From contig NC_084802.1 in assembly GCF_963169125.1 (NCBI RefSeq), positions 116,502,903-116,566,902 of the forward strand: a stretch of DNA of 64,000 nucleotides, read 5' to 3'. The notes under the pieces were generated by a model. That model was given only the letters and a program-made list of their open reading frames with translations. It was not told where the DNA came from and ran no database searches. Shown here one piece after another: positions 47,247 to 57,690 of this stretch (its first letter is position 1; each line of letters starts with the position of its first letter). The position numbers and the translations under genes are program-made. The DNA comes from Humulus lupulus (taxonomy: Eukaryota > Streptophyta > Magnoliopsida > Rosales > Cannabaceae).

Positions 47247-47722
47247 GACATTGCATAAACTGATAAGCCTACTCTAGGGATGAGAGCAATAATAATCTTG
47301 TTGATGCTACGAATACAACATTCGCCATTCAAGAATGAAAGGCATACTTCAGAAACATCCCTTCCTACAATATCCCAGAACCTTTCTGCAGAGTAGGGCC
47401 GAATGAGTTGCACATTCATTGAGTGAGATACACGGCATGGAATTGCATTGAAAACTCTTTCCATAGATGTAGTAGCCGGTGAGTCCGAAGAGAAGAGGCT
47501 CTGGAAGTAATCTTGGAAGATCATGGATAATTGAGCTTGACCTTCCACACGACAGCCATTAGAATTGAGGAGTCCACTAATAGAATTTTTCCTCTTTCGA
47601 CTGGCTACACTTCGATGAAAGAAGGCAGTGTTGCAGTCCCCCAACTTTAACCAGCTATGTTTTGATCTAGAAGACCAATATTTTTCATTCTTGAAGTGTA
47701 GAACATCGAGCTCTTTTTCCAA
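47219..47722 (-). pseudogene. LINE ORF2 linker between endonuclease and RT
   Basis: Residues such as SWLKLGDCNTAFFHRSVASR and NSISGLLNSNGCRVEG are the typical segment just before the RT of plant L1 ORF2. The endonuclease that should precede it is absent in 47723-48008. Confidence 0.85.
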
Positions 47723-48008
47723 CTTATTGTACTTGGGCCAATTGTATTTATTTTTTCATCCACCTGCTGTAGATCTTTTTCTTCTTATTGCTAGCATGTT
47801 GGTGACGACGATAGTGGTTTCTGTTCCAAGAGGTTTGATTATTTTTTGTGCCTTCAGAACCCTTGCAGCATTGAAGTGTTTCTTAACTTTTCTTCCTTTG
47901 GAACTCAGAGATAAAATGCTAGCAGGGAGAGTACGAGTTACAGGGCTGTCAAACTTACCAACTTCAATTGAGTTGTCGATATGGTGATGCGTTATAGCTG
48001 GTAGGAGC

Positions 48009-48746
48009 TAGGGGTGTTCATGGTGCAGGTGGTGTGGTTTTTCTCTAATTTTTTGGATCGCACTGCATATGCGATTTGGGCAATTTTAGGGGTGTTCATG
48101 GTGCGGGTGGTGCGGTTTTTCTCTAATTTTTTGGATCGCACTACATATGCAATTTTGGCAATTTTCCAAACTGCAATCCGCACTTCATTAGTCTCAAACT
48201 GCATAAACTTTATATTTATTGCTAAATAATTTAATAATTAAATATTATAATTAATAAAGATTCATAATAAATCTCATAACTAAAGAGTGTTTAACAAAAC
48301 AATTTAATGTACTAACAAACTAATCAATTTTTAGCAAAACAATAAAAATATAACAAACTAATAATAACATAGAAAAAATTTAATATAGAATTAAAGATTT
48401 TAATTAAGTATGAATATTTTTAGATTGAAGCAGATTATGTGTTAGCATCTTATGAAACATTATATATTTTTTTCTAGATATTGTGCATATTATGCTATAT
48501 AAACATTTATACATTAAATTTAAATGTAATAAAATTGAAAAAAATATATATATTAAAAATTAATATGTATAATGATACGGTGTGGTGTGGTTTGAACCAC
48601 ATTTATAAAATTTAAAACCGCAAAACGCACCGCACCGCGTGGTTTGGTAAAAATGCAAACCGCAACCACACCGCGAAGGGTTTCAAACTACAAATTGCGG
48701 TGCGGTGTAGTGTAGTGTGGTGTGGGCGGTGTTATGAACACCCCTA
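48009..48746. mobile_element. hAT-type MITE
   Basis: Ends TAGGGGTGTTCATGG and TATGAACACCCCTA form terminal inverted repeats of the hAT type. The 8-bp flanks GTAGGAGC (48001-48008) and ATAGGAGC (48747-48754) match at 7 of 8 bases. The ends are rich in GGTGTGGTTT and its complement, the middle is AT-rich. The left end is duplicated in tandem (48010-48087 and 48088-48165, about 78 bp each). No transposase frame is present. It is inserted in the LINE. Confidence 0.9.
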
Positions 48747-48820
48747 ATAGGAGCCTTATCAATTGTAGTGGGCATTCATGAGATGCATCATGAGAAGAAG
48801 AACCCGATTCTGTGACTGAA

Positions 48821-49161
48821 TGATAGGCTTGATAAGCCTATGATTCGGTTCACATACACTAGGAGGGGGTCGGGACACAAAGGCCAAGGGTAGGCTGGGT
48901 CATTTGATGGTTGACGTGGAGGGTAGTTTGTTAGAGGGACAAATTGGGTACTGAGTAGCCTATTAGTGGGAAAAGGAAGCTAGTAATTAGTTATGCAAGA
49001 ATTAAGAGAATTCTAGGCATCATGGAGATCTTTTTCTCTATGTTTGTATGAGACTCATATTTCTTTTCAACAAAGCTTCAGAATTATTCACTCATTGGTT
49101 ACTGTTTTATTGCTTATTACTGTCAATTCTGGTTTATTGATTTACTGGGCAGGTCCTATTA
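48821..49161 (+). repeat. 5' LTR of chromovirus B
   Basis: 341 bp, near-identical to 53742-54084, preceded by CTGAA. Confidence 0.95.
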
Positions 49162-49163
49162 AT

Positions 49164-49174
49164 TGGTATCAGAG
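49164..49174 (+). promoter_or_regulatory. Primer-binding site of chromovirus B
   Basis: TGGTATCAGAG, complement of the initiator Met tRNA 3' end, two bases after the LTR. Confidence 0.92.
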
Positions 49175-49195
49175 ACAGCACCTGGCGCTCTGTGT

Positions 49196-52100
49196 ATGCC
49201 GACGAGGATGTACAATCGTGTTGTTGGCATTGAATCTGCCTTATCCAGTGTCCAAACTCAGCTCAATGATCATGGCGTGTTGCTGAAGGATCATGCACTA
49301 GAGCTGGGTTCTATGAAGGAGGTGCTGGATCGATTGGTTACTGCTCCAGGATGGGTTGCTGATGAACTTGCCTCTCTTCGCGAGGGGTCTCCTGGAATTC
49401 CGGGCTCGGGTCGTCGTCTTCCTGGCGAGGGGTCCGCGGCGACTGGCGGGGTTGCCTCCACGGGCCGTGTCGCTGAGGGTGGGGACCGGCGCTCTGAATT
49501 TCGAGCTCGGAAGATCGAGTTGCCCGTTTACACAGGAGATGACCTGGATGATTGCACTTACCGTGCTGAGCGCTACTTTAACTTGCAGCGGTTGTCTCCG
49601 GGCGAGCAATTAGAGGCTGCTGTCTTGTGTTTGGAAGGGGCGGCTCTCAGTTGGTTTCGCTGGGAAAATCAGAGGCGCCTCATCACCACGTGGGACGAAT
49701 TGAAACTGTTGCTTCTCCGGCGATTCCGTCCCACTCACAAAGGCTCGGTTTATGATCGTTTTTTTGTCCTCCAACAAGTTACTTCTGTCCAGGACTATCG
49801 CAGGCGGTTTGAAGCTCTTGCTGCTTCGGTGGAGACAATGGGGGAGGCTGCCTTACGGGCTGCTTTCTTGAAGGGCCTCAAAGTGGAGATCCAGGCCCCC
49901 TTGCGGATTTTGGAGCCCAATGGGCTGTTACATATGATGGAGTTGGCTGAGCAGATTGAAGCCAATCAGGCCTTCACTAAAGGATATCGGGCTGGGCTGA
50001 GTGGGCCCATTAAGGCAAATCCAAGACCCCCTTTGAGCAGCCTGTCTCTCCCTGAACATGGTAAGGGCACATTTGTCCTTTCACCTTCTTCTTCTTCATC
50101 ATCGACCCCGACTAGTGCTAGCCCTAAGACAGCTTCGGCTCCGGCAACGTCAGCAACGTGCCGCCGCCTATTTGAGTCCGAGATTCAAGAGAAGAAACGC
50201 CGTGGGGTTTGCTTCAAATGTGACGGGCGCTGGACTAGAGGGCACGAGTGCTCTCAAGCGGAGGTTCAGGTCGTTATTCTCCAGGAAGAGGCCGTGGACG
50301 AGCCTGCCACTGACCCGATTGGGGAGGTTCTCGGCATTGCCGATGCTACGGGGACGGCTGAGGCTCATATGGTGGAAGTCTCTCTGAATGCCGTGGTCTG
50401 TTTGACTTCCCCAAAGACCATGAAAATTCTGGGCTCTATCATGGGTCACGAAGTGGTAGTTTTGGTGGATAGCGGGGCGACACACAACTTTATTACTACG
50501 GAATTAGCTCAAAAACTAGCGCTGCCTCTGTCCACGACTGAAGCTTACGGAGTACAGATGGGCAGTGGTCAAGCGGTGAAGGGGGAGGGTATTTGTCGCT
50601 CGGTGCCATTACACTTGCAAGGATTGGAAATTATCGAAGATTTTCTGCCGTTGCAACTCGGCAGTACTGATGTTGTCTTGGGTGTCCAATGGCTGCAAAC
50701 TTTAGGGGAAACCACACATCATTGGAAGGATCACACGATGAAGCTACGAATCCAAGGTCAGCCCGTTGTTTTACATGGAGATCCTCAGCTTCACAAGATG
50801 TGTATATCGTTGAAGCAGATGATACGGCTGTTACAAAATGAGAGACAAGGAGTTTGGGTAGAGCTGGGTTGTGCATCGGTTTCTCAGGTTCAGGCTGCCT
50901 ATTCAGAAGGGATACACGAAGTATTACAGCGGTACGGCACTGTGTTTGCTACGCCGACTTCGCTGCCGCCGCAGAGACAACATGATCATGCCATTGTTCT
51001 TCAGCCCGGCACCACCCCCGTGAGTATCCGACCATATCGATACCCCTATGGTATCAAAGATGAGGTAGAGAAAATTGTTCAAGAGATGCTACAGTCCGGG
51101 GTGATCCAGCCGAGTAACAGTCCCTATTCAAGCCCAATTCTCTTGGTTAAGAAGAAAGATGGTGGATGGCGATTTTGTGTGGATTATAGGGCTCTTAATC
51201 GAGCCACGGTACCCGACAAATTTCCCATACCAGTTATTGGCAAGTTGATAGATGAGTTGCACGGGGCTCATGTATTTTCGAAGTTAGATTTACGTTCGGG
51301 GTACCATCAGACTCGGGTGAGGCCGGAGGACATCCATAAAACTGCCTTTCGAACTCATGAAGGCCACTACGAGTTTGTAGTGATGCCCTCTGGGCTGACC
51401 AACGCCCCCGCCACCTTTCAATCTCAGATGAACGATATTTTCCAGCCGCATCTTCGTAAAAGAGTATTGGTCTTCTTCGACGACATCCTCGTCTATAGCC
51501 CGGATGAGGAAACTCATGTCAAGGACCTTGAGATAGTGTTACAAACATTGTCAGACCATCAGTTTTTTGCCAACTTAAAGAAGTGCTGTTTTGGACAGCG
51601 ACAAGTCGAATATTTGGGACATGTTATTTCAGGTGCGAGAGTGGCTGTGGACCCTTCCAAGATTCAATCTATGCTGGATTGGCCGCTGCCAAGAACGATT
51701 AAGGAGTTGAGGGGGTTTCTTGGTCTCACTGGATATTACAGGAAGTTCGTCAAGAATTATGGGGCCATTGCTAGACCTCTTACTGATCAACTAAAAAAGG
51801 ATCAGTATGGGTGGACCGAAGAAGCTACTGCTGCCTTTGAAGAACTGAAGAGAATGCTGACCACAGTTCCTGTTTTAGCACTCCCTGATTTCACTAAGCC
51901 GTTTGTAGTAGAGACTGATGCTTCGGGGTTTGGGGTAGGGGTTGTTTTGATGCAGGAGGGACGCCCACTGGCGTATTTCAGTCAAGTGCTGATGCCCAAA
52001 GCTCGGCTGAAATCCATTTATGAAAAGGAACTCATGGCCATTGCCCTTGCGGTACTCAAGTGGCGACCTTACCTCCTTGGAAGACGATTTATTGTCCGAA

Positions 52101-53814
52101 CAGACCAGAAGAGTCTCAAGTTTTTGTTAGAACAGCGACTGGTTACTCCTAAACATCAAAAATGGTTGGTAAAATTGTTGGGATTTGATTTTGATATTCA
52201 GTACCGCTCCGGGGAAACAAATCGGGCTGCTGATGCTTTATCTAGGGTCGGCCAAGTGGAGTGTTCCTTGTTGACGTCTACTACATGGATGGATTGGGAG
52301 CTTGTTAACCGTGAGGTGGCAGCGGACACATTCCTGTCTTGGGTTAAAGCGGATGTGGAGCAAGGTAAAATCATTGCTGGGTTTTCGTTAAACCAACAAC
52401 GGCTATTGTACAGGGATCGTTTAGTTTTATCCGCCACTTCGGCTTTGCTGCCCCAATTCTTACGAGAGTGTCACTGCTCTCCCATAGGCGGCCATTCGGG
52501 GGAGCTGCGGACTTATCAACGGCTGAAAGGAGATGTGTATTGGGTCGGCAGGAAGGCTAAGGTCTTGGAGTTTGTTCGTTCTTGTGATATTTGCCAGCGG
52601 AACAAATATTTGGCAATGTCTCCAGGGGGTTTGCTGCAGCCACTATCGCTGCCAGCACAAGTTTGGGAGGATTTAACTATGGTTTTCATAGAAGGGCTGC
52701 CTAAATCGGAGGGTATAGATACTATATTAGTGGTGGTGGACAGGCTTAGTAAATACAGCCACTTCATAGGCCTTAGACACCCCTTTACTGCCAAAACGGT
52801 GGCTGAAGCATTTGTTACACATGTGGTAAAGTTGCATGGGGTTCCGCTGTCTATTGTGTCTGACCGTGACAGGATTTTTCTCAGCCATTTTTGGTCTGAA
52901 TTGTTCAAACTGCAAGGGACGGAACTTCGCCACAGTACTTCTTATCACCCCAAACAGATGGGCAATCGGAGGTAGTAAATCGATGCCTTGAGACATATCT
53001 CCGTTGTTTCGCTTCGAACCGTCCAAAAGCTTGGGCTAAGTGGTTAGCATGGGCTGAGTATTGGTACAACACCACTTATCACTCATCCTTGGGTTGCACT
53101 CCGTTCAAGGTTTTATACGGGCGTGACCCCCCACTGTTGATTCGTTATGCAGCAGGTACCACACATGTACTGGCTGTCGACCAGCTGCTTGAGGAGCGCG
53201 ATTCATTCTTGGACGACTTGAAGATGCACCTGCTGCGAGCACAACAAAAGATGAAGGAAGGAGCTGATGGGTCACGTAGGAAGGTGGAGTTTGTGGTGGG
53301 AGACAAGGTATTCATTAAATTGCGACCCTACCGACAGAAATCACTGGCCACTAGAAAAAATGAGAAGCTGGCAGCAAGGTATTATGGACCTTTCACAGTT
53401 TTGAAACGCATTGGCAATGTGGCATATCATCTAGACTTGCCTCCTTCTTCAGCTATCCATCCGGTTTTTCATGTGTCGCAACTCCGAGCTGCTGTCGGAA
53501 CCGCTCATTCGTCCACCACACTTCCACCTACTTTAACGTCAGATCTGGAGCTTATTGTGGAACCTGCTGAAGTGCTGAATGTCAGGCAGAATCCAGCTTC
53601 TTCAGATCAATCTGTTGAGGTGCTTATTCGCTGGAAGGATTTGCCTGTTTTCGAAGCTACCTGGGAGAAATTTGAAGCTATCCAAACTCAGTTTCCAGCT
53701 TTCAACCTTGAGGACAAGGTTCACAAATTCGGGGGGAGTAATGATAGGCTTGATAAGCCTATGATTCGGTTCACATACACTAGGAGGGGGTCGGAACACA
53801 AAGGCCAAGGGTAG
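49196..53814 (+). pseudogene. gag-pol polyprotein of chromovirus B (one frameshift, one catalytic change)
   Basis: One long frame from ATG 49196 to 52975. Gag: capsid domain with [20 protein letters not shown], and a C-C-H-C knuckle in [14 protein letters not shown] (about 50209). Protease: [10 protein letters not shown] (about 50466). [24 protein letters not shown] (FDD, about 51472). RNase [13 protein letters not shown] (about 51909). Integrase: zinc region [11 protein letters not shown]...CDICQRN (about 52489-52605). The first DDE residue, expected Asp in the MDFIxGLP motif, is Val (MVFIEGLP, about 52680); the second is present (SDRDRIF). A 1-nt loss near 52949 shifts the frame; the rest follows from about 52950 to 53814, ending in a chromodomain (LIRWKDLPVFEATWE), thought to guide insertion to heterochromatin. 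The integrase cannot be active as it stands. Confidence 0.95.
53731..53741 (+). promoter_or_regulatory. Polypurine tract of chromovirus B
   Basis: GGGGGGAGTAA directly before the 3' LTR, overlapping the end of the pol frame. Confidence 0.88.
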
Positions 53815-54084
53815 GTTGGGTCATTTGATGGTTGACGTGGAGGGTAGTTTGTTAGAGGGGCAAATTGGGTACTGAGTAGCCTATTAGTGGGAAAAGGAAG
53901 CTAGTAATTAGTTATGCAAGAATTAAGAGAATTCTAGGCATCATGGAGATCTTTTTCTCTGTTTGTTTGTATGAGACTCATATTTCTTTTCAACAAAGCT
54001 TCAGAATTATTCACTCATTGGTTACTGTTTTATTGCTTATTACTGTCAATTCTGGTTTATTGATTTACTGGGCAGGTCCTTTTA
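53742..54084 (+). repeat. 3' LTR of chromovirus B
   Basis: 343 bp, followed by CTGAA. The pol frame runs about 70 bases into it. Confidence 0.95.
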
Positions 54085-54860
54085 CTGAACCAAACATCGC
54101 GGTCAACTTTTGCATGAGAGGAGCAGCATGCTGAGTCGACAAGTTGGATGATGTCAGCTTGGGCCAAGACATGACGTCAGCTGTTTTGTTGTCATATCTT
54201 TTTCCACCTCAGCCCCCACAATGTCCACGATATGGTACCCATCGTTAACATTATCATCCAAAATTCCACTATTGCCCATCGATGCTCCCTCCACGTGATT
54301 TAATGCACAATGTGTGCCTAAATCCCCAAGATCAGATAGGCAAGTACCTGATTGCATGGATCTACTTGAATCTAAAAGTGGATTCACATTCCCAAATTTA
54401 AGTCCCAAATTGTCATCCTTCCCATTACAGGAAGAAAGCAAATTTGACTTTGTATATCTTTTGGCTTATATGTGACGTTACTGCCTTGTTTAAGGTGGTT
54501 TCCCAAATCCTTTTTCTTTCCTTTTTGAGCTTCAGACAGCTTTCCACCAACCATGGTACGGGTAAGAGTGGTGTTCACATTGGTTGGGTGGAGGCCAAGA
54601 ACTGGTTCTCTCCCACCGGAGTTGATACGAGCTCCACTGTTTGAATTCTGGGGCTGTCGAAGTCTTTATCTCTTTGATGGCACCACCGGCTTTGGTGCAG
54701 CCACCGCTCTTATCCAATCACCATACTTCCATTTGGGGATGCCACCCCTCAGTATTGGAACAATTTTGCATTCCTTCAGCAGACGTCTCAATATTCCGCA
54801 ACCATAGCAAATATACGGGAGACTTTATATTTCATAGGGATTGGAGTTTTTTTTATAACT
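54085..54860 (-). pseudogene. LINE ORF1 remnant
   Basis: Minus-strand reading from about 54860 gives a zinc-knuckle-like ICYGCGILRRLLKEC, then KYGDWIRAVAA, then a Ser/Gly-rich tail with a KLSEAQKGKKKDLG segment, ending in VEGASMGNSG-like sequence. This is the C-terminal half of the RNA-binding ORF1 of plant L1 elements. The 5' part is missing. Several frame breaks are present. Confidence 0.75.
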
Positions 54861-54871
54861 TATTGCTCCCC

Positions 54872-54916
54872 ATCTTAGTTGGTCAAATTGATCCTGTTCT
54901 TTTCGAAGCTCTATAT
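54872..54916 (+). other. MPDU1-like exon 4, right half
   Basis: Encodes ILVGQIDPVLFEALY and ends before a GTTAGT donor. Together with 44717-44740 it gives the expected ER-membrane segment of MPDU1. Confidence 0.88.
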
Positions 54917-55127
54917 GTTAGTAGTCGCTCTCAGTATCCAGCAGCACTATAGCATTTATGTTTGGGTTTATTCACAATACTACATTAATTATCCCTTGTA
55001 TTTTTTTTCCCTTTTTAGGATTATTGGTTTGCATGCAAACTCTGCTGTTCTGCTGTTGTTATTTTTCTGACTTCAATGCTTGCTTGTTTGTTTCAAACCC
55101 TTTCATATGCGAAATCATTTGCTACAG

Positions 55128-55191
55128 GCATCCCAGCATGCAATTTTTCTCATTGCTAGGATCCCTCAAATGTGGAAAAACTTTTCAATAA
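55128..55191 (+). other. MPDU1-like exon 5 (second PQ loop)
   Basis: Acceptor GCTACAG, then ASQHAIFLIARIPQMWKNFS, the second PQ-loop helix. The expected Asn-Lys that follows is out of frame or cut, because a MITE begins at 55192. Confidence 0.88.
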
Positions 55192-55473
55192 GGTGCCGTT
55201 GTGTTAGAAGGAATGAAAATTGAAGAATGAGAATAAGAATGGAATGGAATAAAACATAATATGAATAAAATAATTATTAAATTTTTTTCAAGCTTGCATT
55301 GGAATGGTCTCTCCTTCTATTTTCAAATGGAATAGTCGTTCTACCAAAATGAAGGAAAAATCATTCTATTGGAATGACATTCCAATACTAAAATACAACC
55401 AAACAAATAAATGAAATAAAAATTGATTCTTTTCCATTTCACTCCATTCCATTACTCCCAATCAAACATCACC
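55192..55473. mobile_element. MITE, Harbinger/Tourist-like
   Basis: 282 bp with inverted ends GGTGCCGTTGTGTTAGAAGG and CCAATCAAACATCACC, plus GGAATGGAATGGAAT-type subterminal repeats. Flanks TAA (55189-55191) and AAA (55474-55476) allow a 3-bp target duplication with one change. It lies exactly where the MPDU1-like exon should continue. Confidence 0.7.
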
Positions 55474-55704
55474 AAAGTTCTTCGATTCTGTTGATGCAAA
55501 CATTGCAAGTATTCAAGTGATTCTGATTGGATTCACTTTTCATATAGTTGTAAAATGAGTACCTCTCTCTCACTCTCTCTTCCAGTAAAATAGTTTTGGA
55601 GGTTCCATTGGTGAGCTAAAAATGTTAATGCAGCTAAAGTTTGCACTGTGAGGACAATTCGTTATTTCAATTCCATCTTATAATCTCATTTCATTCTTTT
55701 GCAG

Positions 55705-55741
55705 CGAGAGGGTATTTACCAGCATGCAGGAAAAAGAGAAG
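55705..55741 (+). other. MPDU1-like exon 7
   Basis: Between acceptor TTTTGCAG and donor AAG/GTGATA it reads RVFTSMQEKEK, the conserved VRVFTSLQEK segment. Its phase is off by one relative to the exon 6 tail. Confidence 0.75.
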
Positions 55742-55780
55742 GTGATATGCATTCATCCTTTTTTTACTATCTTTTAACCC

Positions 55781-55805
55781 ACACCCACACCCACACCCAC
55801 ATCCA
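55781..55805. repeat. (CACACC)n microsatellite
   Basis: Four to five hexamer units of CACACC in the intron after exon 7. Confidence 0.85.
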
Positions 55806-56120
55806 TTTCATTTCATTTTTCTTTTTGGGGGAAAGTCTATTATTCTTCTAACTAGGCACAAACGCGCACACACCCACACTTTATGATGGTCATAAAATTG
55901 TTTAGAGGCTGTAAAATCTTGCATAGGTCAATATTTATATTTTTGCTGATCTGGTATTACTTTGTTCTTTTAATCCGTCCCATTGTGAGATACACGGGTT
56001 CTTTGCATAAAACTGTTCTGCTATGTAACTACGTTATGCGTATCAGATAGTCTACCAACATGTGCTATTTCTAATGTGCAAGTATTCAAACATTTTCCAT
56101 CCTTAATTCTTCTTTTTAAG

Positions 56121-56260
56121 TTGTTTTGGGCTCGGTAATTGGTATGACGACAAATGGTACTCTTCTGAGTCAGATAATTTTGTACAAAAAAGCCAGAAGC
56201 TATTATAGAGAAGAAAACGAAGTAGGAGTAGGACGAAATAAAAGTGGGGGTGCGTTATAG
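56121..56260 (+). other. MPDU1-like last exon
   Basis: After a TTTTTAAG acceptor it reads VLGSVIGMTTNGTLLSQIIL and a charged tail, ending in TAG at 56258-56260. It matches the C-terminal membrane segment of MPDU1. Confidence 0.85.
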
Positions 56261-56614
56261 GTAAAGGCACCCGAATTACATGTCCTCTTGACGATTAACT
56301 GGGATTTTGTTTCTTCTAATACTTCTCAAAGCTTTTAGCTTCATCCAAGGCCCAACACAGGTTGGAAGTTTTCACCAGGTTTCAAGAGGTTCAGAATGAC
56401 CAACTGCTTGTGATTTTCTATTCAATAGAATGAAATGCTAGGTTCCTACTACGCTTCTCTATCTTACACATGGGAATTAGAATCGAAAAGATTACTTTTC
56501 GTTTTTAAGTCAACTGTAATGTAGTCTCTTTCCCCTCCATGTGGGGACGAGAACAATTATTTTATGAAATCTGGCTTTTTTTTTCCTATTTACCATGATT
56601 GTTGCAGTTTTGTT
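56261..56614. other. 3' region of the MPDU1-like gene
   Basis: Likely 3' untranslated sequence and spacer. No other gene is seen. Confidence 0.5.
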
Positions 56615-57690
56615 TTAGGAAAATTTGTTGTGAAAATTATTAAGGAATCTGAAAAGTTGCACTTAAGTAGTTTTTTTACGGCAAGCTGAAATATTGCACT
56701 AAACTATTAAATAGATATTTTTGTGGCAAAAGTCACTGAGTAGTTTTTTAGTTGCAAAATCATATTTTATATTAATTTTATCTCAATTTTAATTAATTAA
56801 TGAAAACATAAAAATATATAGGGAGCGACTACAATGCATTCTCTTTTTTTGCAACACTGGAGCATCCTTTTTCTATTTCGGTTCCTGAAGAGTTATAATC
56901 CCAATTTTTTTAATATGATGGTGGACATTATAGCTATCTAAAATATTCTACAAATTTTCAAGAAAATCTGGATAAATTATGGTATCAAAATAGAATATAA
57001 ATTATCTGTTGCATGTGTGTCTATTTTTTCTGTACGCGTGTAAAATTTGACAGTCTAAATTCTGTTTTTGGCTTTGTAAACTATTCAGAATTTCTTGAAA
57101 ATTTATAAGATATTTTAAAGTACACCGTCATATAAAAAAAATTGGGATTATATCTATCCAAGTTCCAAAAATAAAAAAAAGATGCACAGGTGTTGCAAAA
57201 AAAAGGATGTGTTGTAGTCGTTCTCAAAATATATAATTCTAATATTGAATAATTTTTTTTAAAAAAATTAAAAGTTATAACATAAAAAATTATTTAATTT
57301 TAAATAAACGTAGTTTTGATTCAATTTAAGTTGTATTATTTTCTAAAATTTAATTTAACTAATATTGAATAATATTTTTATATTAGAAATTTTAAAATCA
57401 TTTTTTATTTTTAAAAGAGATTTCATTTATTATATTGATGTTATGAATATAGATTTTTAAATATTTATTGATTAATTAAAATTTGTATAAAATGTGACTT
57501 TTGCAACAAAAAATGCTTAGTGATTTAAGTACAATATTTTAAATTACTTAATGACTTTTGCCATAAAAAAAACTACTTAATGACTTAAGTGCAATTTTTC
57601 AGACAACTTCTTGACTTTTGCCACCAAAAAAATTACCTAGTAGTTTAAGTGCAATCTTTTGAACTACTTAATGATTTTTGCTTCAAATTT
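56615..57690. mobile_element. TIR element with repeated subterminal units, hosting an inner MITE
   Basis: The left side (about 56640-56820) and the right side (about 57236-57690) are inverted copies built of a roughly 50-60-bp unit (TTGCACTTAAGT.ATTAAGTA, then GGCAAAAGTCA). The right side has about three units, the left two. Exact ends are unclear. No coding sequence is present. The inner MITE at 56821-57225 was inserted in its middle. Confidence 0.6.
56821..57225. mobile_element. Foldback MITE, Mutator-type
   Basis: 405 bp, almost entirely an inverted repeat. Ends GGGAGCGACTACAA and, in complement, GAGAACGACTACAA. The 10-bp duplication AAAATATATA lies at 56811-56820 and 57226-57235. A core (ATTATAGCTATCTAAAATATTC) resembles that of the foldback at 62521-62930. 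Confidence 0.88.

Larger units (their letters stand above)
48821..54084 (+). mobile_element. Chromovirus B (Ty3 retrotransposon, Reina-like), nearly intact
   Basis: 5,264 bp with LTRs of 341 and 343 bp (48821-49161, 53742-54084) starting TGATAGGC and ending TTA. The exact duplication CTGAA lies at 48816-48820 and 54085-54089. A primer site for initiator Met tRNA (TGGTATCAGAG, 49164-49174) and a GGGGGGAGTAA purine tract (53731-53741) flank the interior. By eye the LTRs differ at five or six places, so insertion is recent. It sits inside the LINE. Short LTRs and total size fit the Reina group of chromoviruses; this assignment is inference. Confidence 0.95.
44741..54871 (-). mobile_element. LINE (L1-type) inserted in exon 4 of the MPDU1-like gene, carrying nested elements
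   Basis: It reads on the minus strand. Its 3' end with a short A tail (T run at 44742-44748) abuts exon 4 on the left. ORF1 remains at 54840-54085 and is truncated at the 5' side (zinc-knuckle-like ICYGCGILRRLLKEC then YGDWIRA). ORF2 pieces: linker 47722-47219, RT 47246-46138 (ADDS at about 46745), zf-RVT 45833-45540, RNase H 45400-44800. The endonuclease domain is not recognisable, so an internal deletion is likely. Frames are broken in many places. No convincing target duplication longer than CCAT was found. A hAT-type MITE and chromovirus B were inserted later. Confidence 0.88.
43217..56260 (+). pseudogene. MPDU1: MPDU1-like gene (mannose-P-dolichol utilization defect 1 homologue), disrupted
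   Basis: Exons joined in order match plant MPDU1 proteins, small PQ-loop membrane proteins needed for use of dolichol-linked mannose and glucose in the ER. Exon 1, 43217-43363 ([20 protein letters not shown]...KVPQ). Exon 2, 43876-44029 ([20 protein letters not shown]). Exon 3, 44532-44604 (VAIIYYFSQPLG). Exon 4 is split: 44717-44740 (YCAVAST) and 54872-54916 (LVGQIDPVLFEALY). Exon 5, 55128-55191 (ASQHAIFLIARIPQMWKNFS). Exon 6 survives only as its tail (FGGSI, about 55595-55610). Exon 7, about 55705-55741 (RVFTSMQEKEK). Last exon, 56121-56260 (GMTTNGTLLSQIILYKKA, then TAG). Exons 1-3 keep frame and splice sites. The 10-kb LINE block in exon 4, the lost exon 6 and a MITE at 55192 make it a pseudogene in this haplotype. 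Confidence 0.9.

Noticed and set aside
54154..54807. Independent host gene near 54.5 kb
   Set aside because: The minus-strand reading has the zinc-knuckle and tail typical of LINE ORF1, and it continues LINE sequence left of the chromovirus.
44717..54916. A longer target duplication for the LINE
   Set aside because: Only CCAT is shared at the two breakpoints, too short to count; bases next to the right breakpoint do not repeat the left exon.
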